NCBI GenBank assembly: GCA_017549335.1
Contig: JAFYVB010000038.1
Coordinates: 1-64,000 of the forward strand
Length of the DNA stretch: 64,000 nucleotides
Source of the DNA: Clostridia bacterium
GTDB lineage: Bacteria > Bacillota > Clostridia > Christensenellales > Aristaeellaceae
Reading direction: 5' to 3'
The position numbers and the translations under genes were made by a program. The notes under the pieces are model-generated. The model saw only the letters and a list, made by a program, of their open reading frames with translations. It was not told where the DNA came from and did not search any database. Shown piece by piece: positions 42,102-51,775 of the stretch; position 1 is the first letter of the stretch, and each line of letters starts with the position of its first letter.

Positions 42102-43448
42102 GTGCGCGCAAAACAGATCATAACCGATATGAACCATGATCGCGTGGAGGTGGAGGTATTTCCTTCGGTAAAGCTCCAGCGTGCCTATGAATTGCATAAA
42201 TCAGAAAAGCCCCTGACGGGTTTTCAGGGGTTTGGCGTTGCTATTACGGGCGGATCATGCTATGAACTGAGCCGTATGCAGCCTGAGGAACGTCGGGCAC
42301 TTTTGAAAAAAGTGTATACGGCGGAAGGCGCCAATCTGTCTGTGGCGCGTTTGCCCATCGGCGCCTGTGATTACTCTGCCGAACTGTATTCCTATGACGA
42401 CGTGGAAGGCGACGTGGAGCTTGAGCATTTTTCCATTGAACGGGATCTGCGCTACATTGTGCCCATGATCAAGGAGATCCTCAAGGTACGTCCCGATCTG
42501 TATATCCTCGCCTCGCCGTGGAGCCCTCCGGGCTGGATGAAAACGGGAGGCAATCTCTGCGGCGGCGCCATGCGTGCCTGCTATATTGAATGCTATGCCG
42601 AATATATCATCAAATTTGTCAAGGCGTATGCCGAGCTGGGCATTCCCATCCATGCCCTCACACCGCAGAACGAACCCAACACCCATCAAAGAAGCAAGAT
42701 GCCCGCCTGCATTTGGCATCCTGAGATCGAAGCGGAGTATATCAAAGTGCTGCGCCGCAAGCTGAAAGAAAACGGTCTGGATATCAGGATCTGGATGTAC
42801 GATCACGACTTTGCCGATGTCAACCGCGTGATGTGGATGCTTGAACACTGCGAAGGCGTGCGGGAAAACGTGGACGGCGCTGCCTTCCATTATTATTCCG
42901 GCACCATCGAGGAAACGCTGTGTTTGCGCCGTGCCTATCCCGAGCTGCAGCTGCATTTTACCGAGGCCGGGCCGCGGCTGCACGATCATTATGCCGACGA
43001 CTGGTGCAAGTGGGGGATCATGATCGCCAAGGCGATCAAGTGCGGTTATTCCTCCTTTACCGGCTGGAATCTTTTGCTCAATGAAATGGGCGGACCCAAT
43101 ATCGGCCCGCATCCCTGCGCCGGACTTGCAACCAGGCATTCGGTAACGGGCGAAATTTCCTACAGCGGCCAGTACAAGGCTTTTGCCCACATTGCGCCCC
43201 ATATCACGCCCGGATCCAAGCTTTATTCGCTGCGCGTGGGCGAGGAATATGATCTGGAGATGAGCAAATATCCCCTGATCAACCGTCCTGTGGAGGGCTT
43301 TGCCATTGACAATGACGACGGCAGATGGGTGCTGGTGCTGATCAATCCCAACAATGAAAAACGTCAGGTGCAGGTATGCATGGACGGACAGTGGTGGTAT
43401 ATCGAACTGACCGCCGAGAGCATTTCCACCGTGACCATCGACAAATAA
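42102..43448 (+). CDS. GH30-family glycoside hydrolase
   Basis: A 448-residue enzyme of the glucosylceramidase-like GH30 clan. The acid/base glutamate is expected in LTPQNEPNTH (about residue 190) and the nucleophile in LHFTEAGP (about 287); FQGFGVAITGG near the start and ASPWSPPGWMKTGG (about 139-152) are family hallmarks. No signal peptide is visible, so it acts on imported glycosides inside the cell. The GTG at 42102 is preferred to the GTG at 42093 because the GAGAGGTG ribosome site overlaps the latter. Substrate could be a beta-glucoside, beta-xyloside or related sugar. Confidence 0.88.
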   Translation: MRAKQIITDMNHDRVEVEVFPSVKLQRAYELHKSEKPLTGFQGFGVAITGGSCYELSRMQPEERRALLKKVYTAEGANLSVARLPIGACDYSAELYSYDDVEGDVELEHFSIERDLRYIVPMIKEILKVRPDLYILASPWSPPGWMKTGGNLCGGAMRACYIECYAEYIIKFVKAYAELGIPIHALTPQNEPNTHQRSKMPACIWHPEIEAEYIKVLRRKLKENGLDIRIWMYDHDFADVNRVMWMLEHCEGVRENVDGAAFHYYSGTIEETLCLRRAYPELQLHFTEAGPRLHDHYADDWCKWGIMIAKAIKCGYSSFTGWNLLLNEMGGPNIGPHPCAGLATRHSVTGEISYSGQYKAFAHIAPHITPGSKLYSLRVGEEYDLEMSKYPLINRPVEGFAIDNDDGRWVLVLINPNNEKRQVQVCMDGQWWYIELTAESISTVTIDK

Positions 43449-43462
43449 AAACAGACGGTCTG

Positions 43463-43492
43463 AAAAGCAGCGGTATCGGCGCCGCTGCTTTT
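43463..43492 (+). terminator. Terminator of the GH30 gene
   Basis: AAAAGCAGCGG pairs with CCGCTGCTTTT around TATCGGCG. Confidence 0.8.
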
Positions 43493-43517
43493 CAATATTG
43501 TAAATTTTAGAAATATG

Positions 43518-43546
43518 TTGGTATGTCCTTATCTTTTTGGTATAAT
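43518..43546 (+). promoter_or_regulatory. Promoter of the duplicated lipoprotein gene
   Basis: TTGGTA, 17 bp, TATAAT, 60 bases before the start codon. Confidence 0.7.
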
Positions 43547-43605
43547 GACGTTAACAAAAACATGGGAACTGCCGTATGCCGATATGAAAGGAAGAGAACA
43601 GAACC

Positions 43606-45201
43606 ATGAAAAAAAGAACGGTTTGGATCATCTCGCTGGCCTTGCTGCTGGCTCTTTCCGCGTGCTGCTGCGCCGCGCCCAAGGCGGACGTTACCTGGGA
43701 GGAGCTGCTCCAAGCCAATCAGCCGGAGGCCATCTTCAGCAAGACGGACAGCTTTTACGTGAAGACAACGGATGATGACGGCGCCGAATACATTAGCTAC
43801 GCCGCCATGGTGAACGGTGAGCTGATCAGCTCCACCGGCACGGAAGATCTGACGGACGATCTGCTGAACGGCGTTGTGTACAACTCCCGGGGCGAGGATG
43901 CGCGGAGCGTTACCATCATTGCGCCCACTGCCCGGATGACCGATCTGCTGGAAAGCGTTTACGCCGAAGAACTGGCGGATTTTGACCCGGTGGGGGACGT
44001 CACCCTCAGCGACGGTCAGTACGTTGTGCGGCTGCGTCAGGAGGATGAGGACTGGGGCATTGCCGCCGAAGCCGAAGCATGGTTTGATGCGGAAACGCTG
44101 CTGATCAACCGCGTGGAAACAACGGTGGATATGATCTTCATGAAGTATAAGCAGACCGCCGAAATGACCTACGGTATCGGCGCGGATTTCCCCATGCCCA
44201 GCTATAAGGATATCACCGGCACGGAGGATCAGGTAAAGCTGCTTGTGCATTATCCCGACGGAGGGGTCAGGGAGCTTTCGGTGGACCGCGGCGTTACGCT
44301 GATCGCCTATTATCCCGACCATGAGGAAAGCTGGTCTGTCTGCCGGGACGAAGCTTGCACCGCCAGCGTTGATAATCTGGAGTGGGTCACTGGCGACAGC
44401 GCTCACGTGTATCTGTGCGAGGGCTACGTTCCCGCTGCGCCGCCCATGCTGGAAAATGTGCTGAAACACAGCACCTTTGAGGCGGTATTTGCGGAAAACT
44501 ACGATTCCTATTACCAGATCTCCGACGTGACGGATCCGGAATGGAACGCCATCTCCCTCAGGGAAATGGCATGGTATATGGATGAAAAAGACGGGCTGTG
44601 CCTGAATTTTGAGATCAAGGACAAGGAGTACAACCCCATCGTTTCCGGCAGAGCGAGGGACAACGCCTGGTATTTCTGGACGGAGGAAGAGGGCTACAGC
44701 GTGACCTTCTACGATGAATTCAGCTATGCCGAGGATCAGATTAAGGAGCATCGCCTGGTGATCGAGGAAGAGAAGCTGACCGCCGGGATCTGTTTGGAGG
44801 ATGAGTATCTGTACTACATCCCCTATACCGAGCCCCTCAGCGACGGCACGGTGAAGGAATACAGATACTGCATCCATTCCGATACCGACTATATCGACCG
44901 GGTGGAGATCACCACCAAGGATCGGGAGGGCAAGGTGCTGGAGCGTGAGACGGTGTACATCGGCGGCAACGGCCCCATCCCGGGGGATAAGGATATCATT
45001 TCGGAGATCACCGAGCCCTCCGGCGGGAAAGCTGTCAAGCTGACCGTGGTCACCGCCGCCGGCGAAAAGACCTACCGGATCCGCAGGGATGCGAAGATCT
45101 CCTGGAAGGGCGAAGCGCTGTATTCCGACAAGGAATGCACGCAGGCGGTCGCCGACCTTGCGTGGGTCAGCGGTGATAAAGCAACGGTTTACGCCAAATA
45201 A
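43606..45201 (+). CDS. Lipoprotein with internal duplication, unknown function
   Basis: A 531-residue protein with a lipoprotein signal peptide ending in LALSAC (C20), so it is anchored outside the membrane. Two halves are related: QPEAIFSKTDSFYVKTT near residue 40 resembles STFEAVFAENYDSYYQI near 288, and CRDEACTASVDNLEWVTGD (about 247-265) resembles SDKECTQAVADLAWVSGD at the C-terminus. The halves are mostly beta-rich and acidic. I do not recognise the family. It is monocistronic, with its own promoter and terminator, and could be a binding or wall-associated protein. Confidence 0.75.
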   Translation: MKKRTVWIISLALLLALSACCCAAPKADVTWEELLQANQPEAIFSKTDSFYVKTTDDDGAEYISYAAMVNGELISSTGTEDLTDDLLNGVVYNSRGEDARSVTIIAPTARMTDLLESVYAEELADFDPVGDVTLSDGQYVVRLRQEDEDWGIAAEAEAWFDAETLLINRVETTVDMIFMKYKQTAEMTYGIGADFPMPSYKDITGTEDQVKLLVHYPDGGVRELSVDRGVTLIAYYPDHEESWSVCRDEACTASVDNLEWVTGDSAHVYLCEGYVPAAPPMLENVLKHSTFEAVFAENYDSYYQISDVTDPEWNAISLREMAWYMDEKDGLCLNFEIKDKEYNPIVSGRARDNAWYFWTEEEGYSVTFYDEFSYAEDQIKEHRLVIEEEKLTAGICLEDEYLYYIPYTEPLSDGTVKEYRYCIHSDTDYIDRVEITTKDREGKVLERETVYIGGNGPIPGDKDIISEITEPSGGKAVKLTVVTAAGEKTYRIRRDAKISWKGEALYSDKECTQAVADLAWVSGDKATVYAK

Positions 45202-45210
45202 TATGTATGC

Positions 45211-45250
45211 AAAAAAACTCCGCAGACACTGAATCTGCGGAGGTTTTTTT
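45211..45250. terminator. Terminator between lipoprotein and TrmH-type gene
   Basis: CTCCGCAGA pairs with TCTGCGGAG, with A/T runs on both sides; it serves the convergent genes. Confidence 0.85.
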
Positions 45251-46049
45251 ATCTTACGCGCAGCTCCCAGAAGGCTACCGCGCCGGCGGCGGCAACGTTC
45301 AGAGAATCCACGCCGCCCGCCATGGGGATTTTCACGGTGTAATCGCAGGCGGTGACGGTCTTTTGCGTCAGACCGTCGCCCTCCGCCCCCAATACAACGC
45401 AGAGCTTTTCCTGATTTTTCAGCACGGGATTGTCAATGGACAGCGAATTTACGTCCAAAGCCAGCGCGGCGGTCTTAAAGCCCGCTTCGCGCAGTGTTTT
45501 CATATCGTCAAGGTACGTCCAGGGCACCTGAAACACCGTGCCCATGCTCACCCGGCAGGCGCGGCGGTACAGCGGATCGCAGCAGCCGGGGGTAAGCAGC
45601 ACGGCGTCCATGCCAAGGGCGGCGGCGGAACGAAAAATCGCGCCGATGTTGGTGGGATTGACCACGTTTTCCAATAGAACGATGCGCTTTTTGCCTGCAC
45701 AGAGCTGATGGGCTGCGGGCAGCGGCTTTCTGCGCATGGCACACAGCATGGCCCGGGTCAGGGGAAAGCCTGTCAGACGGTTCAGCACGGAAGTGTCGGC
45801 GGTGTATACGGGAATATCACCGCATTTTTCGATCACAGCGGCATAATCGTCATGAAGATGACCGCTTTCTGCGAGAATGGAGACCGGTTCGTATCCTGCC
45901 TTCAGCGCACAGGAAATAACCTTGGGACTTTCGGCGATAAACAGGCTTTTTTCGCTGTCCTGGCGGGACAAAAGCTGCGCCTCGGTAAGCCGCGCGTATA
46001 CGTCCAGCTCCGGCGCGGAAAAATCGGTGATTTCAATAAAACGGGGCAT
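45249..46049 (-). CDS. TrmH/SpoU-family RNA methyltransferase
   Basis: A 266-residue 2'-O-ribose methyltransferase with the SPOUT knot motifs NPTNIGAIFRSAAALGMD (about residues 131-148), CVVLGAEGDGL (about 218-228) and SLNVAAAGAVAFWE at the C-terminus. An N-terminal RNA-binding domain occupies about residues 1-110. The family acts on rRNA or tRNA; the precise site cannot be read. Single gene. Confidence 0.88.
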   Translation of the reverse strand: MPRFIEITDFSAPELDVYARLTEAQLLSRQDSEKSLFIAESPKVISCALKAGYEPVSILAESGHLHDDYAAVIEKCGDIPVYTADTSVLNRLTGFPLTRAMLCAMRRKPLPAAHQLCAGKKRIVLLENVVNPTNIGAIFRSAAALGMDAVLLTPGCCDPLYRRACRVSMGTVFQVPWTYLDDMKTLREAGFKTAALALDVNSLSIDNPVLKNQEKLCVVLGAEGDGLTQKTVTACDYTVKIPMAGGVDSLNVAAAGAVAFWELRVR

Positions 46050-46119
46050 GGTTTTCTCCTTGCAGATGATGAAATTATTATATCTGCAAGCGGGAGGGCT
46101 GTCAAATTGCTTTCTGCCG

Positions 46120-46128
46120 TGCTATAAT
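46120..46128 (+). promoter_or_regulatory. Extended -10 promoter of the EamA/MFS unit
   Basis: TGCTATAAT, 24 bases upstream of the start codon. Confidence 0.5.
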
Positions 46129-46152
46129 AAAAAAGTTACGGAGGGAAAAGAA

Positions 46153-46992
46153 ATGCTTTATCTGATTGCGGCAATTCTGTCATCTTCGCTGGTATCGGTG
46201 GTTATGCGGCTGAGCAAGACGCGGATCAAAAACGAGATGAGCCTGCTGGCGGTCAATTACCTGACCTGCTTTGTCATTGCGTGGGCGTATATGGGCTTTG
46301 GCAATATGCTGCCCCAAGGCGCGGGAAACGCATGGACGGTGATCGGCCTTGGCGCGGTGACGGGCGCCATGTATCTGCTGGGCTTTGTGTATCTTCAGTG
46401 GAACGTGGGCAAAAACGGCGTGGTGCTGTCCTCCACGTTTATGAAACTGGGTTTGCTGGTGCCGATCCTGCTGTCCGTTGTATTTTTCGGCGAAGTACCC
46501 ACCTGGATGCAGGCGGCAGGGTTTGCAATCGCTGTGGCGGCGGTGCTTCTGATCAACGGCGCCAAGAAAAAGACGGCGGCCAATGCCCGCTGGGCGCTGA
46601 TCATGCTGCTGCTTTTCTGCGGCATGAGCGACGCCATGTGCAAGGTGTATAAGGTGCTGGGGCCTGCGCAGTACGAAGCGCAGTTCCTGCTGTATACGTT
46701 CCTGTTTGCGTCCCTGCTGTGCCTTGTCCCCATGGTAAAAAAGCGGGAAAAACCGGGCGGGAAGGAGCTTTTCTGGGGGGTATTGCTGGGAGTGCCCAAT
46801 TTCTTTGCGGCAAGATTTTTGCTGTCTTCCCTCTCCCATTTGCAGGCGTTCATTGTTTATCCCACCTTCAGCGTGGCTACCATGGTGATATTGACGCTGG
46901 CAGGCGTGATCTTCTTTAAGGAAAAGCTGGCGAGGCGCGAGTGGATCGGCCTGGGACTGATCCTCGGGGCGCTGGTGCTTCTGAATGTGTAA
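46153..46992 (+). CDS. EamA/DMT-family transporter
   Basis: A 279-residue protein with about ten hydrophobic segments in two halves, as in the drug/metabolite transporter superfamily. The second half ends VIFFKEKLARREWIGLGLIL, the EamA repeat landmark. The ATG at 46153 follows GGAGGGAAAAG; the longer frame to 45877 is unsupported. Substrate unknown. It is probably co-transcribed with the MFS gene 12 bp downstream. Confidence 0.8.
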   Translation: MLYLIAAILSSSLVSVVMRLSKTRIKNEMSLLAVNYLTCFVIAWAYMGFGNMLPQGAGNAWTVIGLGAVTGAMYLLGFVYLQWNVGKNGVVLSSTFMKLGLLVPILLSVVFFGEVPTWMQAAGFAIAVAAVLLINGAKKKTAANARWALIMLLLFCGMSDAMCKVYKVLGPAQYEAQFLLYTFLFASLLCLVPMVKKREKPGGKELFWGVLLGVPNFFAARFLLSSLSHLQAFIVYPTFSVATMVILTLAGVIFFKEKLARREWIGLGLILGALVLLNV

Positions 46993-47004
46993 GGAGGGCT
47001 GAAA

Positions 47005-48336
47005 ATGCATAAGCTGAACAAAAAGTTTTATATTGCGCTGACGCTGCTGGGGCTGATCGGACAGATCGCGTGGGTTGTGGAAAATATGTACCTGAACGTG
47101 TTCATCTACAAAATGTTCCGCGCCACGGCTGCCGATATCTCCCTGATGGTGGCCCTCAGCGCCGTTACGGCTACCGCAACCACCTTGCTCATGGGCGCCC
47201 TCAGCGATAAGGTGGGCAAGCGCAAGGTGCTGATCTGCGGCGGTTACATCGTGTGGGGCGTTTCCATCCTCGGCTTCTCGCTGGTGCGCATGGACGTGCT
47301 GTCGCCCCTTTGCGAAACCACGGCGCAGGCCATGAGCCTTGGCGTAACGCTGACCATTGCGCTGGACTGCCTGATGACCTTCTTTGGCTCCACGGCCAAC
47401 GATGCAGCCTACAACGCATGGCTTACCGACATGGGCGATGAGCATACCAGAGGCCGCATCGAGGGGATCAACGCCATGATGCCGCTGGTGGCGATCCTGT
47501 GCGTATTCGGCGGGTTTATGGGGTTTGACCTTGACAAGGCCGAGAGCTGGAACACCATTTACCTGATCATCGGCGCGGTGGTGCTGGTGATCGGTGCGGC
47601 AGGCATCTTCCTTGTGGAAGACAAGGCGGTCAAGAACGAAGGCTCCTATATTGAAAATCTTTTGTATTCCTTCCGGCCTTCGGTGGTGAAGGAAAACCTG
47701 CATTTGTATATCGTGCTTTTTGCCTTTGCGGTGTTTGGCATTTCCATTCAGATCTTTATGCCCTACCTGATTCTCTACTACGAAAAATCCCTGGGTATGG
47801 CGGATTATGTGCTGATCATGGCGCCGGCCATTGTGCTGGCCAGCGTGTTTACGGCGCTGTACGGCAGAAAGTATGACAGCTGGGGCTTCAAAAAGAGCAT
47901 CATGCCCTGTCTTGCGCTGCTGATGCTGGGATACGCGCTGCTTTACTATACGTGGACGGCAGCGCCCGTGTTTGTGGGTTCCCTTTTGATGATGTGCGGC
48001 TATCTGGGCGGCATGGCGGTGTTCGGCGCGCGCATCCGCGGCCTGATCCCCGAGAACATGGCGGGCAGATTCCAGGGCGTGCGCATCATCGGTCAGGTAT
48101 TGATCCCCGGCGTGATCGGCCCTGCAGTGGGCGCATGGGTACTGCGCAACGCACAGCAGATCCTCAACTCCGACGGCACTTATTCCTTCCTGCCCAATGA
48201 AAACATCTTCTTTGCGGCAGCGGTGGCAGCGGTGGCGGTAATCGTGCTGCTGGGCGTGTATTTCCGTCATCAGAAAGAGAACGGGAAAAAGACGGTGCGC
48301 GGCACACTGCCGCGGAAGACTCATCGCAAAAAGTAA
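47005..48336 (+). CDS. Major facilitator superfamily transporter
   Basis: A 443-residue, 12-helix transporter. The loop GALSDKVGKRKVLICGG (about residues 63-79) is the MFS motif A between helices 2 and 3. A basic C-terminal tail (HRKK) follows the last helix. No substrate signature is visible. It lies between an EamA transporter and a flavoprotein gene, in one transcription unit. Confidence 0.85.
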   Translation: MHKLNKKFYIALTLLGLIGQIAWVVENMYLNVFIYKMFRATAADISLMVALSAVTATATTLLMGALSDKVGKRKVLICGGYIVWGVSILGFSLVRMDVLSPLCETTAQAMSLGVTLTIALDCLMTFFGSTANDAAYNAWLTDMGDEHTRGRIEGINAMMPLVAILCVFGGFMGFDLDKAESWNTIYLIIGAVVLVIGAAGIFLVEDKAVKNEGSYIENLLYSFRPSVVKENLHLYIVLFAFAVFGISIQIFMPYLILYYEKSLGMADYVLIMAPAIVLASVFTALYGRKYDSWGFKKSIMPCLALLMLGYALLYYTWTAAPVFVGSLLMMCGYLGGMAVFGARIRGLIPENMAGRFQGVRIIGQVLIPGVIGPAVGAWVLRNAQQILNSDGTYSFLPNENIFFAAAVAAVAVIVLLGVYFRHQKENGKKTVRGTLPRKTHRKK

Positions 48337-48350
48337 GGGAGGAAAGGGAA

Positions 48351-48974
48351 ATGCGCGTATTGCTTGTGAACGGCAGTCCTCATGAAAGAGGGTGTACGCA
48401 CCGTGCGCTGACGGAGATTGCCGATACCCTGCGCGAGGAAAACGTGGAAAGCGAGATCCTCTGGCTGGGACGCGAGCCGCTGGGCGGGTGCATTGCCTGC
48501 GGCGGCTGCCGGCATAACGGTGAGTGCATTTACGATGATATTCTCAACCGCAGCCGTGAAAAGTTCCGCGAGGCGGATGGCTTTGTCTTCGGCTCTCCCG
48601 TGCATTATGCGGCGGCAAGCGGCAATCTGACGGCGTTTATGGATCGGCTGTTCTATTCAGAAAGCAAAAGCACCTTCTTTATGAAGCCGGCGGCGGTGAT
48701 CACCTCTGCCCGCCGCGCAGGAACCACGGCGACCATGGATCAGATCAACAAGTATTTCTCCATTTCCCAGATGCCCATCGTATCCTCCCGCTATTGGAAC
48801 ATGGTGCACGGCGCAACGCCCCAGCAGGTGGAGGAAGACAAGGAAGGCTTGTGGACCATGCGCGTGCTGGCCCGCAACATGGCGTATCTGCTCAAGTGCA
48901 AAGCGGCGGCGGAAGCGGCAGGCATTGAGCTTCCCCGTCAGGAAACGGGCGAATACACGAATTTCATTCGGTAA
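48351..48974 (+). CDS. Flavodoxin-family NAD(P)H oxidoreductase with Cys cluster
   Basis: A 207-residue FMN protein: VLLVNGSPHERGCTHRAL is the FMN phosphate loop, and DGFVFGSPVHYAAASG the second FMN loop. The cysteines in CIACGGCRHNGEC (about residues 45-57) resemble iron-sulfur flavoproteins, which hold a [4Fe-4S] cluster next to FMN. It may reduce quinones, nitro compounds or protein partners. Last gene of the EamA-MFS unit. Confidence 0.85.
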   Translation: MRVLLVNGSPHERGCTHRALTEIADTLREENVESEILWLGREPLGGCIACGGCRHNGECIYDDILNRSREKFREADGFVFGSPVHYAAASGNLTAFMDRLFYSESKSTFFMKPAAVITSARRAGTTATMDQINKYFSISQMPIVSSRYWNMVHGATPQQVEEDKEGLWTMRVLARNMAYLLKCKAAAEAAGIELPRQETGEYTNFIR

Positions 48975-48982
48975 ACAGAAAC

Positions 48983-49016
48983 AAAAAAAGGATCGTCCTG
49001 CGACGATCCTTTTTTA
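48983..49016. terminator. Bidirectional terminator before the phosphate transporter
   Basis: AAAAAAAGGATCGTC pairs with GACGATCCTTTTTTT around CTGC. Confidence 0.9.
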
Positions 49017-49025
49017 TTGCGTTTC

Positions 49026-50108
49026 TTACTTGAAGAAGCCCTGCGTGGCCAGCGCGACCAGCCAGCTCATCAGGCCGGCGACGGTGGGAGAAGCGACCCA
49101 GGCGATGGCGATGTTCTTGAACACGCCAAAGTGTACGTGCTTCACACCCTTGACAAGGCCCGCGCCCACAACGGCGCCTACAACGGCCTGGGAGGTGGAA
49201 ACGGGGATGCCCATCCAGGTGCCCATGATCACGATGGTCAGCGCCATGGCGATGATCACTACGAAGCCGCTCAGCTCGGTGATATCGGCGATGGAGGAAC
49301 CAACGGTCATCATTACGCGCTTGGAGTAGGTCAGAACGCCCAGCGCAATGGCGACGCCGCCGATGGTGGCGGTCAGCTGCGCGTTGGTCAGCAGGTTGGC
49401 GCCCTTGCCGGTGAAGTCATAGTACAGAGCGGTCACGTTGGCGGAGGAGTTCATACCGATGCTGAAGGAAGCAAAGGCGCCTGCGCACAGATAACCGATG
49501 AAGATGACCTTCTTGTAGTTCTTCATCTTCAGGATCTTTTCTTCAAAGAACTTGGTGACGATGAAGACCAGGATGAAGGAGATGATGCCGGCGCCCAGCG
49601 GGTTGAGCAGCCAGGTGGAGGCGAATTCGCCCAGCTTGGCCAGCGCGTCGTTGCGGATCACGGGATCGCCGTAGTTGGCGTGGAACAGACCCCAGCCGAC
49701 GATGGCGCCGGTGATGGACTGGTTGGCGGATACGGGGAAGCCCAGGTAGCTCATCAGGAACACGGTCAGGCCGGCGCAGGTGAAGACGATGAAAGCCTTC
49801 AGCGCGGACTTGAGGCGCAGTTCCTTCATGGCGGTGTCGTTGCCGGCGGCAGTGTCAGCGGCTTCGGCAGCGGCAACGTCTGCCTCGGAAGCAGATACAG
49901 CGTTGGTGACAGCCAGGTCGTTTACTTTGCCGATGTTGCCTTCGCCTACCAGGAAAGCGCCGGCGATAACCATAACGGCAATGATGATGATAGCAGTACG
50001 GTATTTGATGACGCCGGTGGATACGGCGGTACCGAATGCATTGGCGGCGTCGTTCGTGCCAAGAGACCAGCCCATAAACAGACCCGCGAACAGAAGTAAG
50101 TAAATCAT
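49026..50108 (-). CDS. PiT-family inorganic phosphate transporter
   Basis: A 360-residue membrane protein with the PiT repeats: GWSLGTNDAANAFGTAV near the N-terminus and MGIPVSTSQAVVGAVVGAGL near the C-terminus; both contain the residues that form the phosphate and cation site. It takes up phosphate with H+ or Na+. No PhoU-like DUF47 gene is next to it, although that pairing is frequent in other genomes. Own promoter upstream. Confidence 0.93.
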   Translation of the reverse strand: MIYLLLFAGLFMGWSLGTNDAANAFGTAVSTGVIKYRTAIIIIAVMVIAGAFLVGEGNIGKVNDLAVTNAVSASEADVAAAEAADTAAGNDTAMKELRLKSALKAFIVFTCAGLTVFLMSYLGFPVSANQSITGAIVGWGLFHANYGDPVIRNDALAKLGEFASTWLLNPLGAGIISFILVFIVTKFFEEKILKMKNYKKVIFIGYLCAGAFASFSIGMNSSANVTALYYDFTGKGANLLTNAQLTATIGGVAIALGVLTYSKRVMMTVGSSIADITELSGFVVIIAMALTIVIMGTWMGIPVSTSQAVVGAVVGAGLVKGVKHVHFGVFKNIAIAWVASPTVAGLMSWLVALATQGFFK

Positions 50109-50180
50109 GGTTTAACCCCCCCACAATTTTGTGTCATTTGTGATATCTGGACAGATAATTCACAAATATAACAAAGGTAA

Positions 50181-50208
50181 ATTATACGCTCTTTTGAAAA
50201 AAAGTCAA
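50181..50208 (-). promoter_or_regulatory. Promoter of the phosphate transporter
   Basis: Minus-strand TTGACT, 16 bp, TATAAT, followed by a leader of about 65 nt. Confidence 0.75.
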
Positions 50209-50312
50209 CCGATTTTTAAAAGAAAAATGAAGAAATTTGAAAATAAAAGCAGTTTAGTTCCAAATGTCCGGCGATACAGTCTATGCTGCGGCGGACAAAA
50301 AAGAACGCCCGG

Positions 50313-51773
50313 TCAGGGGCGTTCGGTTTCTGTCAGGCATTTTCCCAGTGCATCGGCTACGTCGCCGGTCAGTACGCTGCGCCCGCCCAGCTCCTTTTCG
50401 GCATAAAGACCGGCCATGCCGTGCCACAGGCACGCGCCCTGCGCCGCTTCAAAGGGCGTTTTGCCCCCTGCCAGCAGGGCGCCGAGAATTCCTGCCAGTG
50501 CGTCGCCGCTGCCGCCCTTGGCCAGTGCGGAGGTGCCCACCACATTCAGCGCCACGCGCTCGCCGTCGGTGATCACCGTGGTGGCGCCCTTGAGGGCAAC
50601 GGTGCCGCAGCCGTATTTGCAGGCAATGGCTTTGGCGGCGGCAATGGGATCGATGAGAATTTGGGCGAGCTCACAGCCCAGCAGCCTTGCAGCCTCGGCG
50701 GCATGGGGAGTGAGCACGGTGTTTTTGCCCACGTTCATGGGATGGCGGGAGAGAAGATTGAGGGCGCCCGCATCCCACACAGCGGGGATCAGGGGATCGT
50801 GCAGCGACAGGATGTGCTGCCATGCTTCCTCGTCTTCAATGATGCCGCAGCCGAAAACATAGGCGTCATGCAGCGGAACATACCCGGGCAGTCTGGAGCG
50901 ATCCACGCACATGGCGTTGGGCAGCTGAGTTTGGAGGATGGGCATGACCTCGCGGGGACAGATCACCGTGGCAAGCCCGGCGCCCGCCCGCAGCGCGGCA
51001 TGACCTGCCATGGCGGCAGCGCCCGACATGCCCATGGAGCCTGCATACAGTACCACCCGACCACAGGCGCCTTTGTGCATATCGCGGGTACGCGGGGGCA
51101 GGAAGGCGGGCAGATCACAGGGATCGGCCACCTGGCAGCCTTCGGCATCATCGCAGATCCCGGGCAGACCGATATCGGCGATGATCACCTCGCCCACATA
51201 AGCGCGGCGGCGGGTGATATACAATCCTGTTTTGACACGGTGGAAGGTCACGGTGCTTTGGGCGCGGATGCAGATATCCTCATAAACCGCACCTGTGAGG
51301 GCGTCCATACCGCTGGGTACGTCAATGGCGATCACGGGTACGTTCAGCCCGTTAACAGCCTTGATGGCTGCAGCCGCTGCGGCATCAGGGGCGCCGCGGA
51401 GCCCCGTACCCAGCAGACCGTCCACCGCCGCATCAAAGGCAAGATCGGCAGGCAGTGCGCTGTCTTCAATGATCTTTACCTGCGGCAGCCGGCGGAGATA
51501 GGCAAGATTGCTCTGTGCGTCGGGCGTTTTGCAGCCCATGGGCAGCCAGACAACCGCTTCGCCGTGTCCGGCATACAGCCTTGCGGCGGCAAGTGCGTCG
51601 CCGCCGTTATTGCCGCTGCCCGCAGCAAAAAGCACGTGCTTTGCGGGATAACGGCGCAGGACTTCTATAACAGCCTCGGCGGCGTGCTCCATCAGTAAAA
51701 GAGAGGGAACGCCCTGTGCAAAGGCAGCTTTTTCAATGCGCTGCATATCGCGGGGGGAGATGGTATAATGCAT
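50313..51773 (-). CDS. nnr: Bifunctional NAD(P)H-hydrate repair enzyme
   Basis: A 486-residue fusion. Residues 1-210 are the NAD(P)HX epimerase (YjeF N-terminal; GSGNNGGDALAAARL near 55-69). Residues 220-486 are the ADP/ATP-dependent NAD(P)HX dehydratase (kinase-like; GTSALAKGGSGDALAGILGA near 430). It repairs hydrated NADH and NADPH. The ATG at 51773 is preferred over the TTG at 51779 because the GGAGA ribosome site is correctly spaced only for the ATG. It follows acpS directly, a common bacterial arrangement. Confidence 0.93.
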   Translation of the reverse strand: MHYTISPRDMQRIEKAAFAQGVPSLLLMEHAAEAVIEVLRRYPAKHVLFAAGSGNNGGDALAAARLYAGHGEAVVWLPMGCKTPDAQSNLAYLRRLPQVKIIEDSALPADLAFDAAVDGLLGTGLRGAPDAAAAAAIKAVNGLNVPVIAIDVPSGMDALTGAVYEDICIRAQSTVTFHRVKTGLYITRRRAYVGEVIIADIGLPGICDDAEGCQVADPCDLPAFLPPRTRDMHKGACGRVVLYAGSMGMSGAAAMAGHAALRAGAGLATVICPREVMPILQTQLPNAMCVDRSRLPGYVPLHDAYVFGCGIIEDEEAWQHILSLHDPLIPAVWDAGALNLLSRHPMNVGKNTVLTPHAAEAARLLGCELAQILIDPIAAAKAIACKYGCGTVALKGATTVITDGERVALNVVGTSALAKGGSGDALAGILGALLAGGKTPFEAAQGACLWHGMAGLYAEKELGGRSVLTGDVADALGKCLTETERP

Positions 51774-51775
51774 GA

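Noticed and set aside
46180..48324. 714-codon minus-strand open frame opposite the EamA and MFS genes
   Set aside because: His/Gln-rich low-complexity translation antisense to two clear transporter genes; a shadow frame.
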